Positions 9,406 through 17,728 of a stretch of 64,000 nucleotides of DNA are shown piece after piece. The translations under genes were made by a program, and so were the position numbers. Under the pieces are notes generated by a model. That model was not told the DNA's origin and ran no database searches. It saw only the letters and a list, made by a program, of their open reading frames with translations. Location: positions 6,234,501 through 6,298,500 of the forward strand of contig NZ_LT670844.1 of the NCBI RefSeq assembly GCF_900141755.1, read 5' to 3'. Each line of letters begins with the position of its first letter. The stretch's first letter is position 1. This stretch comes from Bradyrhizobium lablabi (GTDB lineage Bacteria > Pseudomonadota > Alphaproteobacteria > Rhizobiales > Xanthobacteraceae).

Positions 9406-10779
9406 ATGACGAATGACCGCGCCGCAGCTACAGCAGCGGCTGTCCCCATCGCTCCCGCCGACCTGTCGCCGTCCGTGCGGCGGACCATTTTTCTCTACCT
9501 GGGTATCTTGATTGTCCTCTTGGCCTTCGGCGGCCCATCAGGAGGTCTGTTCGATATTCCCATCAGTTTTTTTCTCAAGAACAGATTGCATTTGCAGGCG
9601 CATGAGGTCGCCGACTTCCGGCTCGTGGCCGCGATCCCGCTTTATCTGTCCTTTGTGTTCGGATTTATCCGCGATATCTGGAGCCCGTTTGGAAGGAAGG
9701 ACCGCGGATTCATGCTGCTGTTTGGCAGTATCACCGCCTTTCTCTACGTCGTCTTTGCCTTCACGCCGATGAGCTACGTGACGCTTGTCGTCGCGGTCGT
9801 TCTGTTGACGACTTCGTTTCTTTTCGTCGCAAGCGCGCAGAACGGACTGACTTCGGTGATCGGCCAGCAACACGCGATGACCGGTCAGATCAGCGCGGTG
9901 TGGAACGTCTTCCTGTCCATTCCCACGGTCGGCGCCCTACTGATCGGCGGTGTGCTCAGCGGCATACTGGAACAAGAAACTCCCGATCAGGCGGTCCGCA
10001 TCCTGTTTCTTGTCGGCGCTGCGATCATGACCGCAGTTGCCCTTTATGGATTGTGGAAGCCCAAAGCGGTGTACGACAACATCAGCGTTGAAAACGGAAG
10101 CGCCGCTCACCCGATAAAGGATCTCAAGCGGCTGGGGCGGCACTGGCCGATTTATCCGGCCATGCTGATCTGGCTGTTATGGAATTTCGCGCCCGGATCA
10201 ACCACGCCGCTGCAGTATTACCTTCAGAACACCCTTCATGCGACGGATGCCCAATGGGGTCAGTGGAATGCCATCTTCGCTGCCTCCTTCATTCCGACGT
10301 TCATCGTGTTTGGAATTCTCTGCCGCAAATATCACCTGAAAACACTGCTGTTGTGGGGAACAGTCGCCGCCGTTCCGCAGATGGTGCCGTTGCTCTTGAT
10401 CCATTCAATGACTGGAGCCTTGATCGCCGCGGTACCTATCGGCCTGATGGGCGGCGTTGCCACCGGCGCCTATCTCGATCTGATCATTCGCTCTTCCCCC
10501 CACGGCCTGCAGGGGACGATGTTCATGATGTCCGGCAGTCTTTATTTCGCCGTCTCGCGGTTTGGCGACGTTCTCGGCACCCATCTCTATGATCATTACG
10601 GCGGCTTTACTGTCTGTGTGATCGCGATCACGATCGTCTACGCGTTGATCCTTCCAACCCTGCTGCTGGTGCCGAAGCGGCTGACTGCCACGGCTGATGG
10701 GCAAATGACGGATTTCGGGTTGGGAGCGGATGAGAGCCCCGGTCGTTTGGATGTCGCAATGCAAGCCGATAATTCCTAG
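9406..10779 (+). CDS. MFS family transporter
   Basis: The 457-residue product is strongly hydrophobic with about 12 predicted membrane segments and MFS-like organisation: a conserved FGFIRDIWSPFGRKDRG loop between helices 2 and 3 and a long cytoplasmic middle loop near residue 225. The ATG at 9406 is preceded by AGAGGA at 9387-9392, rather far upstream; longer frames reading back into the DUF1501 gene are unlikely. It resembles permeases of the BT1/AmpG-like type more than sugar symporters, but the substrate cannot be read. It stands between the DUF1501 gene and kup. Confidence 0.75.
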   Translation: MTNDRAAATAAAVPIAPADLSPSVRRTIFLYLGILIVLLAFGGPSGGLFDIPISFFLKNRLHLQAHEVADFRLVAAIPLYLSFVFGFIRDIWSPFGRKDRGFMLLFGSITAFLYVVFAFTPMSYVTLVVAVVLLTTSFLFVASAQNGLTSVIGQQHAMTGQISAVWNVFLSIPTVGALLIGGVLSGILEQETPDQAVRILFLVGAAIMTAVALYGLWKPKAVYDNISVENGSAAHPIKDLKRLGRHWPIYPAMLIWLLWNFAPGSTTPLQYYLQNTLHATDAQWGQWNAIFAASFIPTFIVFGILCRKYHLKTLLLWGTVAAVPQMVPLLLIHSMTGALIAAVPIGLMGGVATGAYLDLIIRSSPHGLQGTMFMMSGSLYFAVSRFGDVLGTHLYDHYGGFTVCVIAITIVYALILPTLLLVPKRLTATADGQMTDFGLGADESPGRLDVAMQADNS

Positions 10780-10867
10780 GAAAACCGATGACCCTTGTCA
10801 TTGGCCGATTTACCTCTGATGGAAATCGTACGATGGTCCTAAAAGCCTGCTGACTGATGATCTGTTT

Positions 10868-12790
10868 TTGGATTCTGCATTGGACGGTACGTTGAGCGAA
10901 ACTCCGACACCCGATACCGACGAAGCCGGACGCCAAGGGCCGCAGGGCAAGCTGCCGATCCTGGCCCTGACGGCCTTGGGCATCGTGTTCGGGGATATCG
11001 GCACGAGCCCGCTCTACACCTACAAGACCATCCTCGGCGTTACCGAAGGATCGCCGAACGGGGGCGTGGTCCTGGGTACGCTTTCGCTTGTGCTCTGGAC
11101 TCTCTTCATCGTCACCACCGTAAAATACGTCTCGTTCGCCATGCGCGTCGATAATGACGGCGAGGGCGGCATTCTGGCCCTGATGGCTTTGCTGGGAGTG
11201 AAGAGGCAGCAGCGGCCGACCATCGTGGCGGTCGGCCTGTTCGGCGCGGCGCTGATCTATGGCGACGGTGCCATCACGCCTTCGATCTCGGTGTTGTCGG
11301 CGCTGGAAGGCCTGAATATGGCGACCCCCGCATTGCAGCCCTATGTCGTCCCCGCGGCAGTTGCGATCCTCGTCGCGCTGTTTGCCATCCAGTCTCGGGG
11401 GACACAAGCCATCGGTCACTTGTTCGGCCCGGTGATGCTGGTCTGGTTCGTCACTATCGCATTGTTGGGCGTTTCGGGCATTGTGAAACATCCAAGCGTG
11501 TTTGCCGCGGTCAACCCCGTCTATGGCCTGTCGTATCTTTTCTCACACGGGGCTAACGGCTTTTGGGTGCTGGGCGCGGTGTTTCTTTGCGTCACCGGCG
11601 CTGAGGCGCTCTATGCTGATATGGGACATTTCGGCAGGAGGCCGATCAAGCTCGCCTGGTATGCGATCGTGTTTCCAAGCCTGATCCTGAACTACGCAGG
11701 CCAAGCGGCGCTCGTGCTCGAAGGCGCGCCGACCGAAGGCAATATCTTCTTTCGGCTCTGTCCCGACCCTTTGTTGATCCCGCTGATCGTGCTGGCGACG
11801 ATAGCAACCATCATTGCCAGCCAGTCGATCATCACCGGGGCTTTCTCGATGACGCGGCAGGCGATCCAGCTTGGTTGGTTGCCGAGGATGACGATCAAGC
11901 AGACGTCGTCGGAAGGCTACGGGCAGATCTACGTGGGCGTCGTCAACTGGCTATTGATGATCGTCACCGTCGGGCTCACGATCGGGTTTAGAAAATCGGA
12001 CAATCTAGCCTCCGCCTACGGCATCGCTGTTTCGCTGACGATGCTGATGACATCCACGCTGCTTTTTATTGCGATGCGCGAGATCTGGGGCTGGAGCCGG
12101 TGGGCCGCCGGCGCCGTCGCGGGTTTCTTTCTCATCGTTGATTCCGCCTTCTTCCTCGCCAATCTCACCAAGATCGGGGAGGGCGGCTATGTCCCGGTGA
12201 TCCTGGCGATTTGCGTCTATGGCATCATGTGGATCTGGCACCGCGGCTCCGAAGCAGTCGCTGCGCGAATGCATGAAGCGCTGATTCCGGTGCCGGAATT
12301 CATGGCACATATCGAAGCCAAGAAAATCCCGCGCGTTCCCGGCACGGCCGTGTTCCCGACCCGGACCGAGCGGGATACGCCGCCGGTCATGGTCTGGCAT
12401 GTCAAGCATAACCGCGCATTGCATGAACATCTGTTCGTGCTGCGCGTAGACGTATTGTCGGTGCCATGGGTATCACCCCGCGACCGGCTCACGGTTCAGA
12501 CGGTAGCGCCGAATTACTGGCGCGCGGCGGCGCGTTTCGGCTTCATGGAGCGTCCCCACATTCCCGAACTGCTCGCCGCCAGCAAATCGCTGGGGTGCAC
12601 GATCGACCTCGACGACGTGACCTATTATGTGGGCCGCGAAACGGTCGTTCCCCGCGAGGATGGCAAGGGCCTGCCGGCCTGGCAGGAGCGGATTTTCGCC
12701 GTGATGGAGCGCAACGCCGTTCATGTCAGCGACTTTTTCCACCTGCCCCCCGACCAGGTCGTTGAGATCGGGCGGCAGGTTGCGATTTAG
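10868..12790 (+). CDS. kup: Kup family potassium transporter
   Basis: The product, about 640 residues, is a Kup/HAK/KUP low-affinity potassium-proton symporter of the inner membrane. The signature VFGDIGTSPLYT lies near residues 38-49, followed by about 12 helices and a soluble C-terminal domain with VWHVKHNRALHE. No ATG is near the N terminus. TTG at 10868, 10880 or 10892 are the possible starts, none with a strong ribosome site, so the exact start is open. No obvious regulatory element was seen upstream. Confidence 0.92.
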   Translation: MDSALDGTLSETPTPDTDEAGRQGPQGKLPILALTALGIVFGDIGTSPLYTYKTILGVTEGSPNGGVVLGTLSLVLWTLFIVTTVKYVSFAMRVDNDGEGGILALMALLGVKRQQRPTIVAVGLFGAALIYGDGAITPSISVLSALEGLNMATPALQPYVVPAAVAILVALFAIQSRGTQAIGHLFGPVMLVWFVTIALLGVSGIVKHPSVFAAVNPVYGLSYLFSHGANGFWVLGAVFLCVTGAEALYADMGHFGRRPIKLAWYAIVFPSLILNYAGQAALVLEGAPTEGNIFFRLCPDPLLIPLIVLATIATIIASQSIITGAFSMTRQAIQLGWLPRMTIKQTSSEGYGQIYVGVVNWLLMIVTVGLTIGFRKSDNLASAYGIAVSLTMLMTSTLLFIAMREIWGWSRWAAGAVAGFFLIVDSAFFLANLTKIGEGGYVPVILAICVYGIMWIWHRGSEAVAARMHEALIPVPEFMAHIEAKKIPRVPGTAVFPTRTERDTPPVMVWHVKHNRALHEHLFVLRVDVLSVPWVSPRDRLTVQTVAPNYWRAAARFGFMERPHIPELLAASKSLGCTIDLDDVTYYVGRETVVPREDGKGLPAWQERIFAVMERNAVHVSDFFHLPPDQVVEIGRQVAI

Positions 12791-12947
12791 GCTTGTAGCT
12801 GCCCTTGCCTTGGGAGCGTCCGACGAACCGCCTCCATCGGCAGGCGGTCGATTCAGCGCCTGATTCCGAGGAATCCTGAATATCGACAGGCCCTTGCCAT
12901 TTCGGTTAGTGTCTGCCAACCAGAAGGGGCTTTCGGGAGAAGCGCTT

Positions 12948-13421
12948 TTGAACGGTCGTCTTAAGCTGAAACGCGATTATTATGCCGGCGGTCTGATGCT
13001 CCTGCTCGGGGTGGGAGCAGCTGTCACCGGCGCTGGCTATAAGTTCGGCAGCCTCGCCAGAATGGGCCCCGGCTTCATGCCGGTCATGCTGGGTGTCGTG
13101 CTGGCGTTTCTCGGCATCCTGATCGCCGGCACCGCGCTGGCATCCTCCGAACCCGATGATAGCAAGTTTCTGCCGGACAACCCGCAATGGTTCGGCTGGC
13201 TCTGCATACTCGGCGGGCCGATCCTGTTCATCATCCTCGGCCAATATGGCGGCATGATCCCGGCGATCTTCGCCTGCGTCTTCGTCTGCGCGCTGGGGGA
13301 CAATACGGCGACCTACAAATCCTCCGCCATCCTGGCGGCCGGCGTCACAATGTTCGGCGTGCTGCTGTTTCATTACCTGCTGAGCATTCCGTTCCCGCTC
13401 GTGCGCGGGGTCAACCTGTGA
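12948..13421 (+). CDS. tctB: Tripartite tricarboxylate transporter TctB family protein
   Basis: This small membrane protein of 157 residues has four hydrophobic segments and an RMGPGFMPVMLG motif typical of TctB, the small integral subunit of tripartite tricarboxylate transporters. GGGAGA at 12935-12940 lies seven bases before TTG 12948, so that TTG is preferred to the in-frame ATG at 12894, which would add 18 unlikely residues. The stop overlaps the GTG of tctA by four bases (GTGA). No binding protein gene is adjacent. Confidence 0.85.
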   Translation: MNGRLKLKRDYYAGGLMLLLGVGAAVTGAGYKFGSLARMGPGFMPVMLGVVLAFLGILIAGTALASSEPDDSKFLPDNPQWFGWLCILGGPILFIILGQYGGMIPAIFACVFVCALGDNTATYKSSAILAAGVTMFGVLLFHYLLSIPFPLVRGVNL

Positions 13422-14977
13422 TCTCAACGGCGATTACCGATCTCTGGTACGGTTTTGGCGTAGCACTAGAGCCCCACAACCTGATGTACTGCTTTCTCGG
13501 CGTGCTGGTCGGCAACCTCGTCGGCGTGCTGCCGGGCATGGGACCTGTCGCGACGATCTCGATCCTGCTGCCGCTGACCTTCGGCATGCAGCCGGTGCCG
13601 GCGATCCTGATGCTGTCAGGGGTCTATTATGGCGCCCAGTATGGCGGGGCAATCTGTTCGATCTTGCTCAACCTGCCGTGTCATCCGCCGCACGCCGTGA
13701 CGTGTCTCGACGGATTTCCACTGACAAAACAGGGCAAAGGCGGCACCGCGCTCGGCATTACCATCATCGCCGCCTTCGTTGGCGCTTCCTTCGGCATCAC
13801 CGAGATGATTTTCCTGGCGCCGTTCCTGGTCAAGATGGCGCTCGAATTCGGGCCCGCGGAAGTGTGTTCGCTGATGCTGGTCGGACTGCTCGCGGGCTCG
13901 ACACTGGCAAAAGGATCGCCGCTCAAGGGCATCGCGATGACGGTGCTCGGCCTCTTGGTCGGTATCGTCGGATCGGATATCGAAACCGGGCAGCCGCGCT
14001 TCACTTTTGGCATTACTGAATTGTTCGACGGCGTCGAAATCATCGCGCTCGCGCTCGGCATGTTCGGCGTCGCCGAGTTCATGAACAGCATCAACAATAC
14101 CGAAACCGTCGACATGCGATACGCCAAAGTCGGCATCTCCGACATGTTTCCGTCGAAGGCCGATCTGAAACTGTCGTTTTGGCCGATGATCCGCGGCACG
14201 CTGCTCGGCAGCCTGTGCGCGCTGATTCCGGGGACCGGACCGACCATCGCTTCCTTTGTATCCTACGCCACCGAGAAGAAGATATCGAAGACGCCGGAGC
14301 GGTTCGGCCACGGTGCGATCGAAGGCGTCGCATGCCCGGAAGCTTCGACGCATTCCTCGGTGCAGGGCGACTTCATCCCGACCATGAGCTTGGGTATTCC
14401 CGGCGATACCGTGATGGCGCTGCTGTTGGGCGCGCTGATCATTCACGGCATCGTTCCCGGCCCCCAACTCATCAGCCAACACGCCGATATCTTCTGGGGC
14501 CTGATCGCAAGCTTCTGGATCGGCAACATCCTGCTTGTGATCCTGAACGTGCCGATGATCGGCCTGTGGGTGAAGCTCCTGAGCATTCCCTATCGCTACC
14601 TCTATCCGAGCGCGATGTTCTTTGTCTGCATCGGCGTCTATGCCGCCAACAACGACATGTTCCAGGTTGGTGAGACCATGTTCATAGGTGTGGTCGGCTA
14701 CATCTTGCTGCGTCTCGACTTCCATCCAGCGCCGATCCTGCTCGGCTTCGTGCTCGGACCGCGTTTCGAGGAGAATTTCCGGCGCAGCCTGTTGATCTCC
14801 CGTGGCGATCTTTTGACATTTATCGAGCGTCCGATCAGCGCATTCTTCCTCCTGATATGCGTCGTGCTGATCGCAGCCCAGATCTATGTCTGGCTGCGCA
14901 AGCCGAAGATCCTGGCCGAAGAAAAGGCGATCGAGGCCGAGGTGCCGGCTACGCGGTATTCGGAATTGGCGGGCTAG
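13418..14977 (+). CDS. tctA: Tripartite tricarboxylate transporter TctA family permease
   Basis: The 519-residue permease has about 12 membrane helices and the TctA signature GVLPGMGPVATISILLPLTF near residues 34-53, plus a related GALCALIPGTGPT-like repeat in the second half. With TctB and a periplasmic TctC protein it would import a di- or tricarboxylate by ion symport. GTG at 13418 overlaps the tctB stop, showing coupling. The usual tctC is missing here; the TctC-type gene at 19837 could serve it. A terminator lies 70 bases downstream. Confidence 0.9.
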   Translation: MISTAITDLWYGFGVALEPHNLMYCFLGVLVGNLVGVLPGMGPVATISILLPLTFGMQPVPAILMLSGVYYGAQYGGAICSILLNLPCHPPHAVTCLDGFPLTKQGKGGTALGITIIAAFVGASFGITEMIFLAPFLVKMALEFGPAEVCSLMLVGLLAGSTLAKGSPLKGIAMTVLGLLVGIVGSDIETGQPRFTFGITELFDGVEIIALALGMFGVAEFMNSINNTETVDMRYAKVGISDMFPSKADLKLSFWPMIRGTLLGSLCALIPGTGPTIASFVSYATEKKISKTPERFGHGAIEGVACPEASTHSSVQGDFIPTMSLGIPGDTVMALLLGALIIHGIVPGPQLISQHADIFWGLIASFWIGNILLVILNVPMIGLWVKLLSIPYRYLYPSAMFFVCIGVYAANNDMFQVGETMFIGVVGYILLRLDFHPAPILLGFVLGPRFEENFRRSLLISRGDLLTFIERPISAFFLLICVVLIAAQIYVWLRKPKILAEEKAIEAEVPATRYSELAG

Positions 14978-15003
14978 CGGCAGTTTCCAGCGTTCCGAAA
15001 AGG

Positions 15004-15045
15004 TTTGACACGTCGGGCAAATCACCGGCATATCTTCATCATCGC
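15004..15045. repeat. Dispersed repeat copy 1
   Basis: A block starting TTTGACACGTCGGGCAAATC recurs nearly unchanged at 15652-15693. Each copy is followed by the same kind of terminator. The spacing of about 650 bases and the gene between them suggest a duplicated intergenic module. Confidence 0.75.
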
Positions 15046-15047
15046 AC

Positions 15048-15085
15048 AAAAAAGCCCGCGCCGGGAAGCTGGCCGCGGGCTTTTT
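15048..15085 (+). terminator. Rho-independent terminator after tctA
   Basis: AAAAAGCCCGCG (15049-15060) pairs with CGCGGGCTTTTT (15074-15085) around a GC-rich loop and ends in five T. It can stop transcription from tctB-tctA; the A run on the left also makes it partly bidirectional. Confidence 0.85.
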
Positions 15086-15268
15086 GAATCGGAGCCTTTC
15101 CGATCAAGACCGGTAGCCGAATTTCATGGCGCCCCATCCCTCCATGCAGCGCATTGTCGACCGCTTTTCATCGGGCGCGCATTTCGCGCCACCCGCCGGC
15201 GTCATTACCTTCGTGCCGCCGCAATTTCGGAGTCCCGTGGGTTTGGGGGCGCACGCAAGGGAACCGCG

Positions 15269-15619
15269 ATGAAGAAACTGCTCGTTGCCGCGCTGGTCGC
15301 AGCATCATTCATTTCGTTCGAAGCAAGGGCGCAAAATCGCGGCGGAGATGCTGCCCTGGGGGCGGTGTCGGGAGCTGTCGTGCTGGGACCGGTGGGCGCG
15401 GTGGCGGGTGCGCTGATCGGATATACCGCAGGCCCGGCGATCGCGCATTCCTGGGGAGTTGGACGATCCACATCGCGATCGCGAGCGCGGCGTGCGGCAC
15501 AAGCGAGCTCCGCAACGCGGCAACAAGCGGCCACTGAGGTGAGCGCGCCGGCGCCGCAAAAAATTCCGGAAGCAGTTGCGAGCACAACGACCGTGCCGCC
15601 GGTTCAGGGGCTCGAATAG
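15269..15619 (+). CDS. Small exported glycine/alanine-rich protein
   Basis: The 116-residue product has a clear Sec signal peptide: a KK start, a hydrophobic core and cleavage near A-R-A-Q at residues 19-22. After it comes a glycine-zipper-like hydrophobic segment, about residues 28-60 with repeated GAV and GAL units, then an arginine- and alanine-rich tail ending in proline-rich sequence. The ATG at 15269 has AAGGGA at 15257-15262. Glycine-zipper proteins often sit in the outer membrane; no specific function is recognised. Nearly identical terminators flank it on both sides. Confidence 0.65.
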   Translation: MKKLLVAALVAASFISFEARAQNRGGDAALGAVSGAVVLGPVGAVAGALIGYTAGPAIAHSWGVGRSTSRSRARRAAQASSATRQQAATEVSAPAPQKIPEAVASTTTVPPVQGLE

Positions 15620-15651
15620 CCGCGCTGACGTAAATCGGCGGTCACAAGAGA

Positions 15652-15693
15652 TTTGACACGTCGGGCAAATCAGGCGCATATCTTCATCGTCGC
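15652..15693. repeat. Dispersed repeat copy 2
   Basis: This is the second copy of the block at 15004-15045, beginning with the same 21 bases and then differing at a few positions. The terminator and some sequence beyond it are also similar between the two places. Confidence 0.75.
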
Positions 15694-15703
15694 AAGAATT
15701 TTG

Positions 15704-15737
15704 GAGCCCGCGCCGGGAAACCGGCCGCGGGCTTTTT
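15704..15737 (+). terminator. Rho-independent terminator after small exported protein
   Basis: GAGCCCGCG (15704-15712) pairs with CGCGGGCTTT (15726-15735), followed by a T run. The stem is nearly identical to the one at 15048-15085, supporting duplication of the unit. Confidence 0.85.
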
Positions 15738-16153
15738 CAATTGGATTTTTTCGAATCGGACGGCAACCACATTGCTTGACGCCACATCCTCCCATGCACC
15801 GCTGCTCAGCGTCGCAAACGAGTTGCCGTCCGAACCAACTAAGCATTAGCCGGCACGCGCGAACGTGCCGGCTCGCGGCGTGGCAAGGTCCACGTCCGCG
15901 GGCGGCCCCGCCGCGGCGATCGGCCATGCCGATCGCGCGGGAAGGGATAGGGTTCGCGCCTGAAATGATCGCAAAGGCGATCTGCCGCATATTTGATCCT
16001 GACCGAGCAGACTCAATTTTCGTCACGCCCGGACGCCTGTCCCCGACTTGATCGGGGATGATCCTGGCATCCATCAATCTTTGCAAAATGCATTTTTCTG
16101 ATGGATTGCCGGATCAGGCCCGGCAATGACGTATCTTTTTCAGCGAGGCAAAC
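15738..16153. repeat. Intergenic region with palindromic repeats
   Basis: No gene is called here. AGCCGGCACG (15848-15857) and CGTGCCGGCT (15864-15873) form a perfect ten-base stem with a six-base loop and no T run. TCCCCGA (16040-16046) pairs with TCGGGGA (16052-16058), and ATTGCCGG (16105-16112) pairs with CCGGCAAT (16120-16127). The last two look like members of the dispersed GC-rich palindromes common in Bradyrhizobium-type genomes. Confidence 0.6.
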
Positions 16154-16225
16154 ATGACCGCATATTTGATATCGCTCGCATTGGTCGGACTGGTCGCCAT
16201 CGCGGTGTGGGAGGGATTTTCGTGA
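16154..16225 (+). CDS. Possible 23-residue single-helix membrane peptide
   Basis: The ATG at 16154, with a weak GCGAGG site upstream, opens a frame of 23 residues that is almost entirely hydrophobic, with an LISLALVGLVAIAVW core, so one membrane helix. Its TGA overlaps the GTG of the next small gene (GTGA), the same linkage used along the chain to 16938. The coupling and the composition argue for a real gene despite its size. No family is recognised. Confidence 0.45.
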   Translation: MTAYLISLALVGLVAIAVWEGFS

Positions 16226-16404
16226 GCGCAGAAATCATTCAATTCATTCGCAGCCCGAAGCACAATCGCGGGCAGACCGATTTTCCGACCATTGCATTTC
16301 GATCGGCGGCACAGCGCGACGATCTGACCATGAACCATGTCGATACCGCGCCTTGCGAATATGTCCGGCCGGAGTCGAGCGAAGCGCAAGTGACAGATGT
16401 CTAA
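16222..16404 (+). CDS. Hypothetical 60-residue protein
   Basis: A GTG at 16222, preceded by a strong GGGAGGG at 16209-16215, starts a 60-residue soluble protein rich in polar residues. A longer in-frame start at 16126 would overlap the upstream membrane peptide in another frame and has no ribosome site. The end overlaps the next gene by eight bases. No domain is recognised. It is probably expressed with its neighbours as a coupled unit. Confidence 0.5.
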   Translation: MSAEIIQFIRSPKHNRGQTDFPTIAFRSAAQRDDLTMNHVDTAPCEYVRPESSEAQVTDV

Positions 16405-16762
16405 GTCCAAAACGCTCATCGAAATCCGCTCGCTGGCGCGCAGCCATACCAGGACCGCGCTCAACGTCTTGGTCGGCATCATGCGGTCGAAGGATGCGAC
16501 GGCGGCGGCGCGAGTATCCGCGGCCAACGCCATCCTGGACCGCGGCTGGGGCAAAGCCACTCAGACAATCGAGACCGGCGATGATGGCCCTCTCGAACTG
16601 ATCCATAGAATCGAGCTGCGGGCTGACTTTCAGCATTTGAGACGCTGGCGCAAGAGCGTCGAGCAGGCGCAGAGCTATACGTTCAAGGCGGTGATCACAA
16701 TCATCGTCACCGGGTTCGTCGGGGCCGTGTGGCTCGGCATCAAGGTCATGCTCGGCAAATGA
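16397..16762 (+). CDS. Small protein: phage-like N-terminal module plus C-terminal membrane helix
   Basis: The 121-residue product has two parts. Residues 8-55 carry an ARSHTRTALNVLVGIM block followed by ARVSAANAILDRGWGKA, which resembles short proteins encoded near phage terminase genes. Residues 98-120 form one hydrophobic helix ending in basic residues, FKAVITIIVTGFVGAVWLGI, resembling phage-associated membrane proteins. It overlaps the preceding gene by eight bases and the next by four (ATGA). The family statements are from memory and the fusion is an inference. Confidence 0.55.
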   Translation: MSKSKTLIEIRSLARSHTRTALNVLVGIMRSKDATAAARVSAANAILDRGWGKATQTIETGDDGPLELIHRIELRADFQHLRRWRKSVEQAQSYTFKAVITIIVTGFVGAVWLGIKVMLGK

Positions 16763-16938
16763 TCCGAGCCTGTGTCGTGGTTGCAGCATTGCTGGTTTCG
16801 TATCCCGCTAATGCCGTTCCCTGTTGGGTGGTCAGGAAGGCCGTCTCCCAATATGGCGAGGCGGCGGTCGAATCCTGGGCGCGGTCCAAAGGCTTTTCGG
16901 AAAGGGAAATCGAGAAAGCACGGCGGTGTCTCAGGTAA
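16759..16938 (+). CDS. Small secreted protein, 59 residues
   Basis: An ATG at 16759 overlaps the stop of the preceding gene. The product has a short signal peptide with likely cleavage after A-N-A near residue 18. The mature part of about 40 residues has two cysteines (near residues 22 and 57), which could form a disulfide, and a helical basic segment. No family is recognised. Confidence 0.55.
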   Translation: MIRACVVVAALLVSYPANAVPCWVVRKAVSQYGEAAVESWARSKGFSEREIEKARRCLR

Positions 16939-17172
16939 TGCCCATGATTTGAATAATTCTGGCGTCTTGTTGCCCAGCCATCGTTCCAGCCGGGTCATTG
17001 TGGTGATCGGCGACGCACAGTTCCGCGATTGACCGGCGCACGACTTCCCAGGCGGCTGTGGCATCCTCGGGAACAGCATCGCGAATTCGCATTCCAATAT
17101 CATTCACCAAGCCTGATCAGCCGGCAATAGAGATATCGCCGGCGGATGGGAGAGGCCTTGAAGGTCTGGCCG

Positions 17173-17601
17173 ATGTACAGGATTCGCGAGGTCGACGGGC
17201 ACGACGACGAAATCGCCGATACGCTTGCCGACCTTCACCGCCTGACCTTCTTCGATGGCGCGCCCATTCCGGAATTCGACCATGGGCATTGGTGGCTCGC
17301 TTTTTGCGACACTATCCCGGTCGGCTTCGCCGGTGTCGTTGTCTCGACGCGCGAGGTCAACGCCGGATACTTCTGCCGTGTCGGCGTGTTAAACAGACAT
17401 TGTGGCAATGCCCTTCAATTGCGTCTGATGCGGGCGCTGGAATCTCGCGCGCGACGTAACGGATGGGGCTCCATTGTATCGGACACGACCGACAATCTCG
17501 CCTCCGCCAACAACTTCATCCGGGCCGGCTATCGGCTTTTCCAACCGCAGTTCCCCTGGGCCTGGCCGAGCACGCTATACTGGCGCAAGTCAATCAGCTG
17601 A
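17173..17601 (+). CDS. GNAT family N-acetyltransferase
   Basis: The product, 142 residues from ATG 17173 or 151 from ATG 17146, has a GNAT fold pattern: an N-terminal YRIREVDGHDDEIADTLADLH segment, a central beta region GFAGVVVSTREVNAGYFCRVGV, then a NALQLRLMRALESRARRNGW helix that should bind acetyl-CoA, and NNFIRAGYRLFQP near the end. GAAGG at 17159-17163 favours 17173. It follows the tiny-gene chain by about 230 bases and may belong with it; similar GNAT genes occur in prophage regions. The acceptor is unknown. Confidence 0.8.
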   Translation: MYRIREVDGHDDEIADTLADLHRLTFFDGAPIPEFDHGHWWLAFCDTIPVGFAGVVVSTREVNAGYFCRVGVLNRHCGNALQLRLMRALESRARRNGWGSIVSDTTDNLASANNFIRAGYRLFQPQFPWAWPSTLYWRKSIS

Positions 17602-17728
17602 GACAGCCACAGGCCGCAATTCGCGCATGCTGCCAAGCTATTGCCGACGTTGCCCTTCTGGAAATACACCTTAAAGTCGGTTCGCGCCGTCTTTGGCGTC
17701 GAATGATTAAAAAGGGAAGAAACGGGCC

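Noticed and set aside
12827..12848. Terminator after kup
   Set aside because: ACCGCCT and AGGCGGT pair as a seven-base stem but no T run follows, so a terminator cannot be supported.
13616..15049. Minus-strand frame of 477 codons
   Set aside because: It is antisense to tctA and of unusual acidic composition, a shadow frame.
16126..17601. Complete prophage
   Set aside because: No integrase, terminase large subunit, capsid, portal or attachment site was found; only phage-like small genes.
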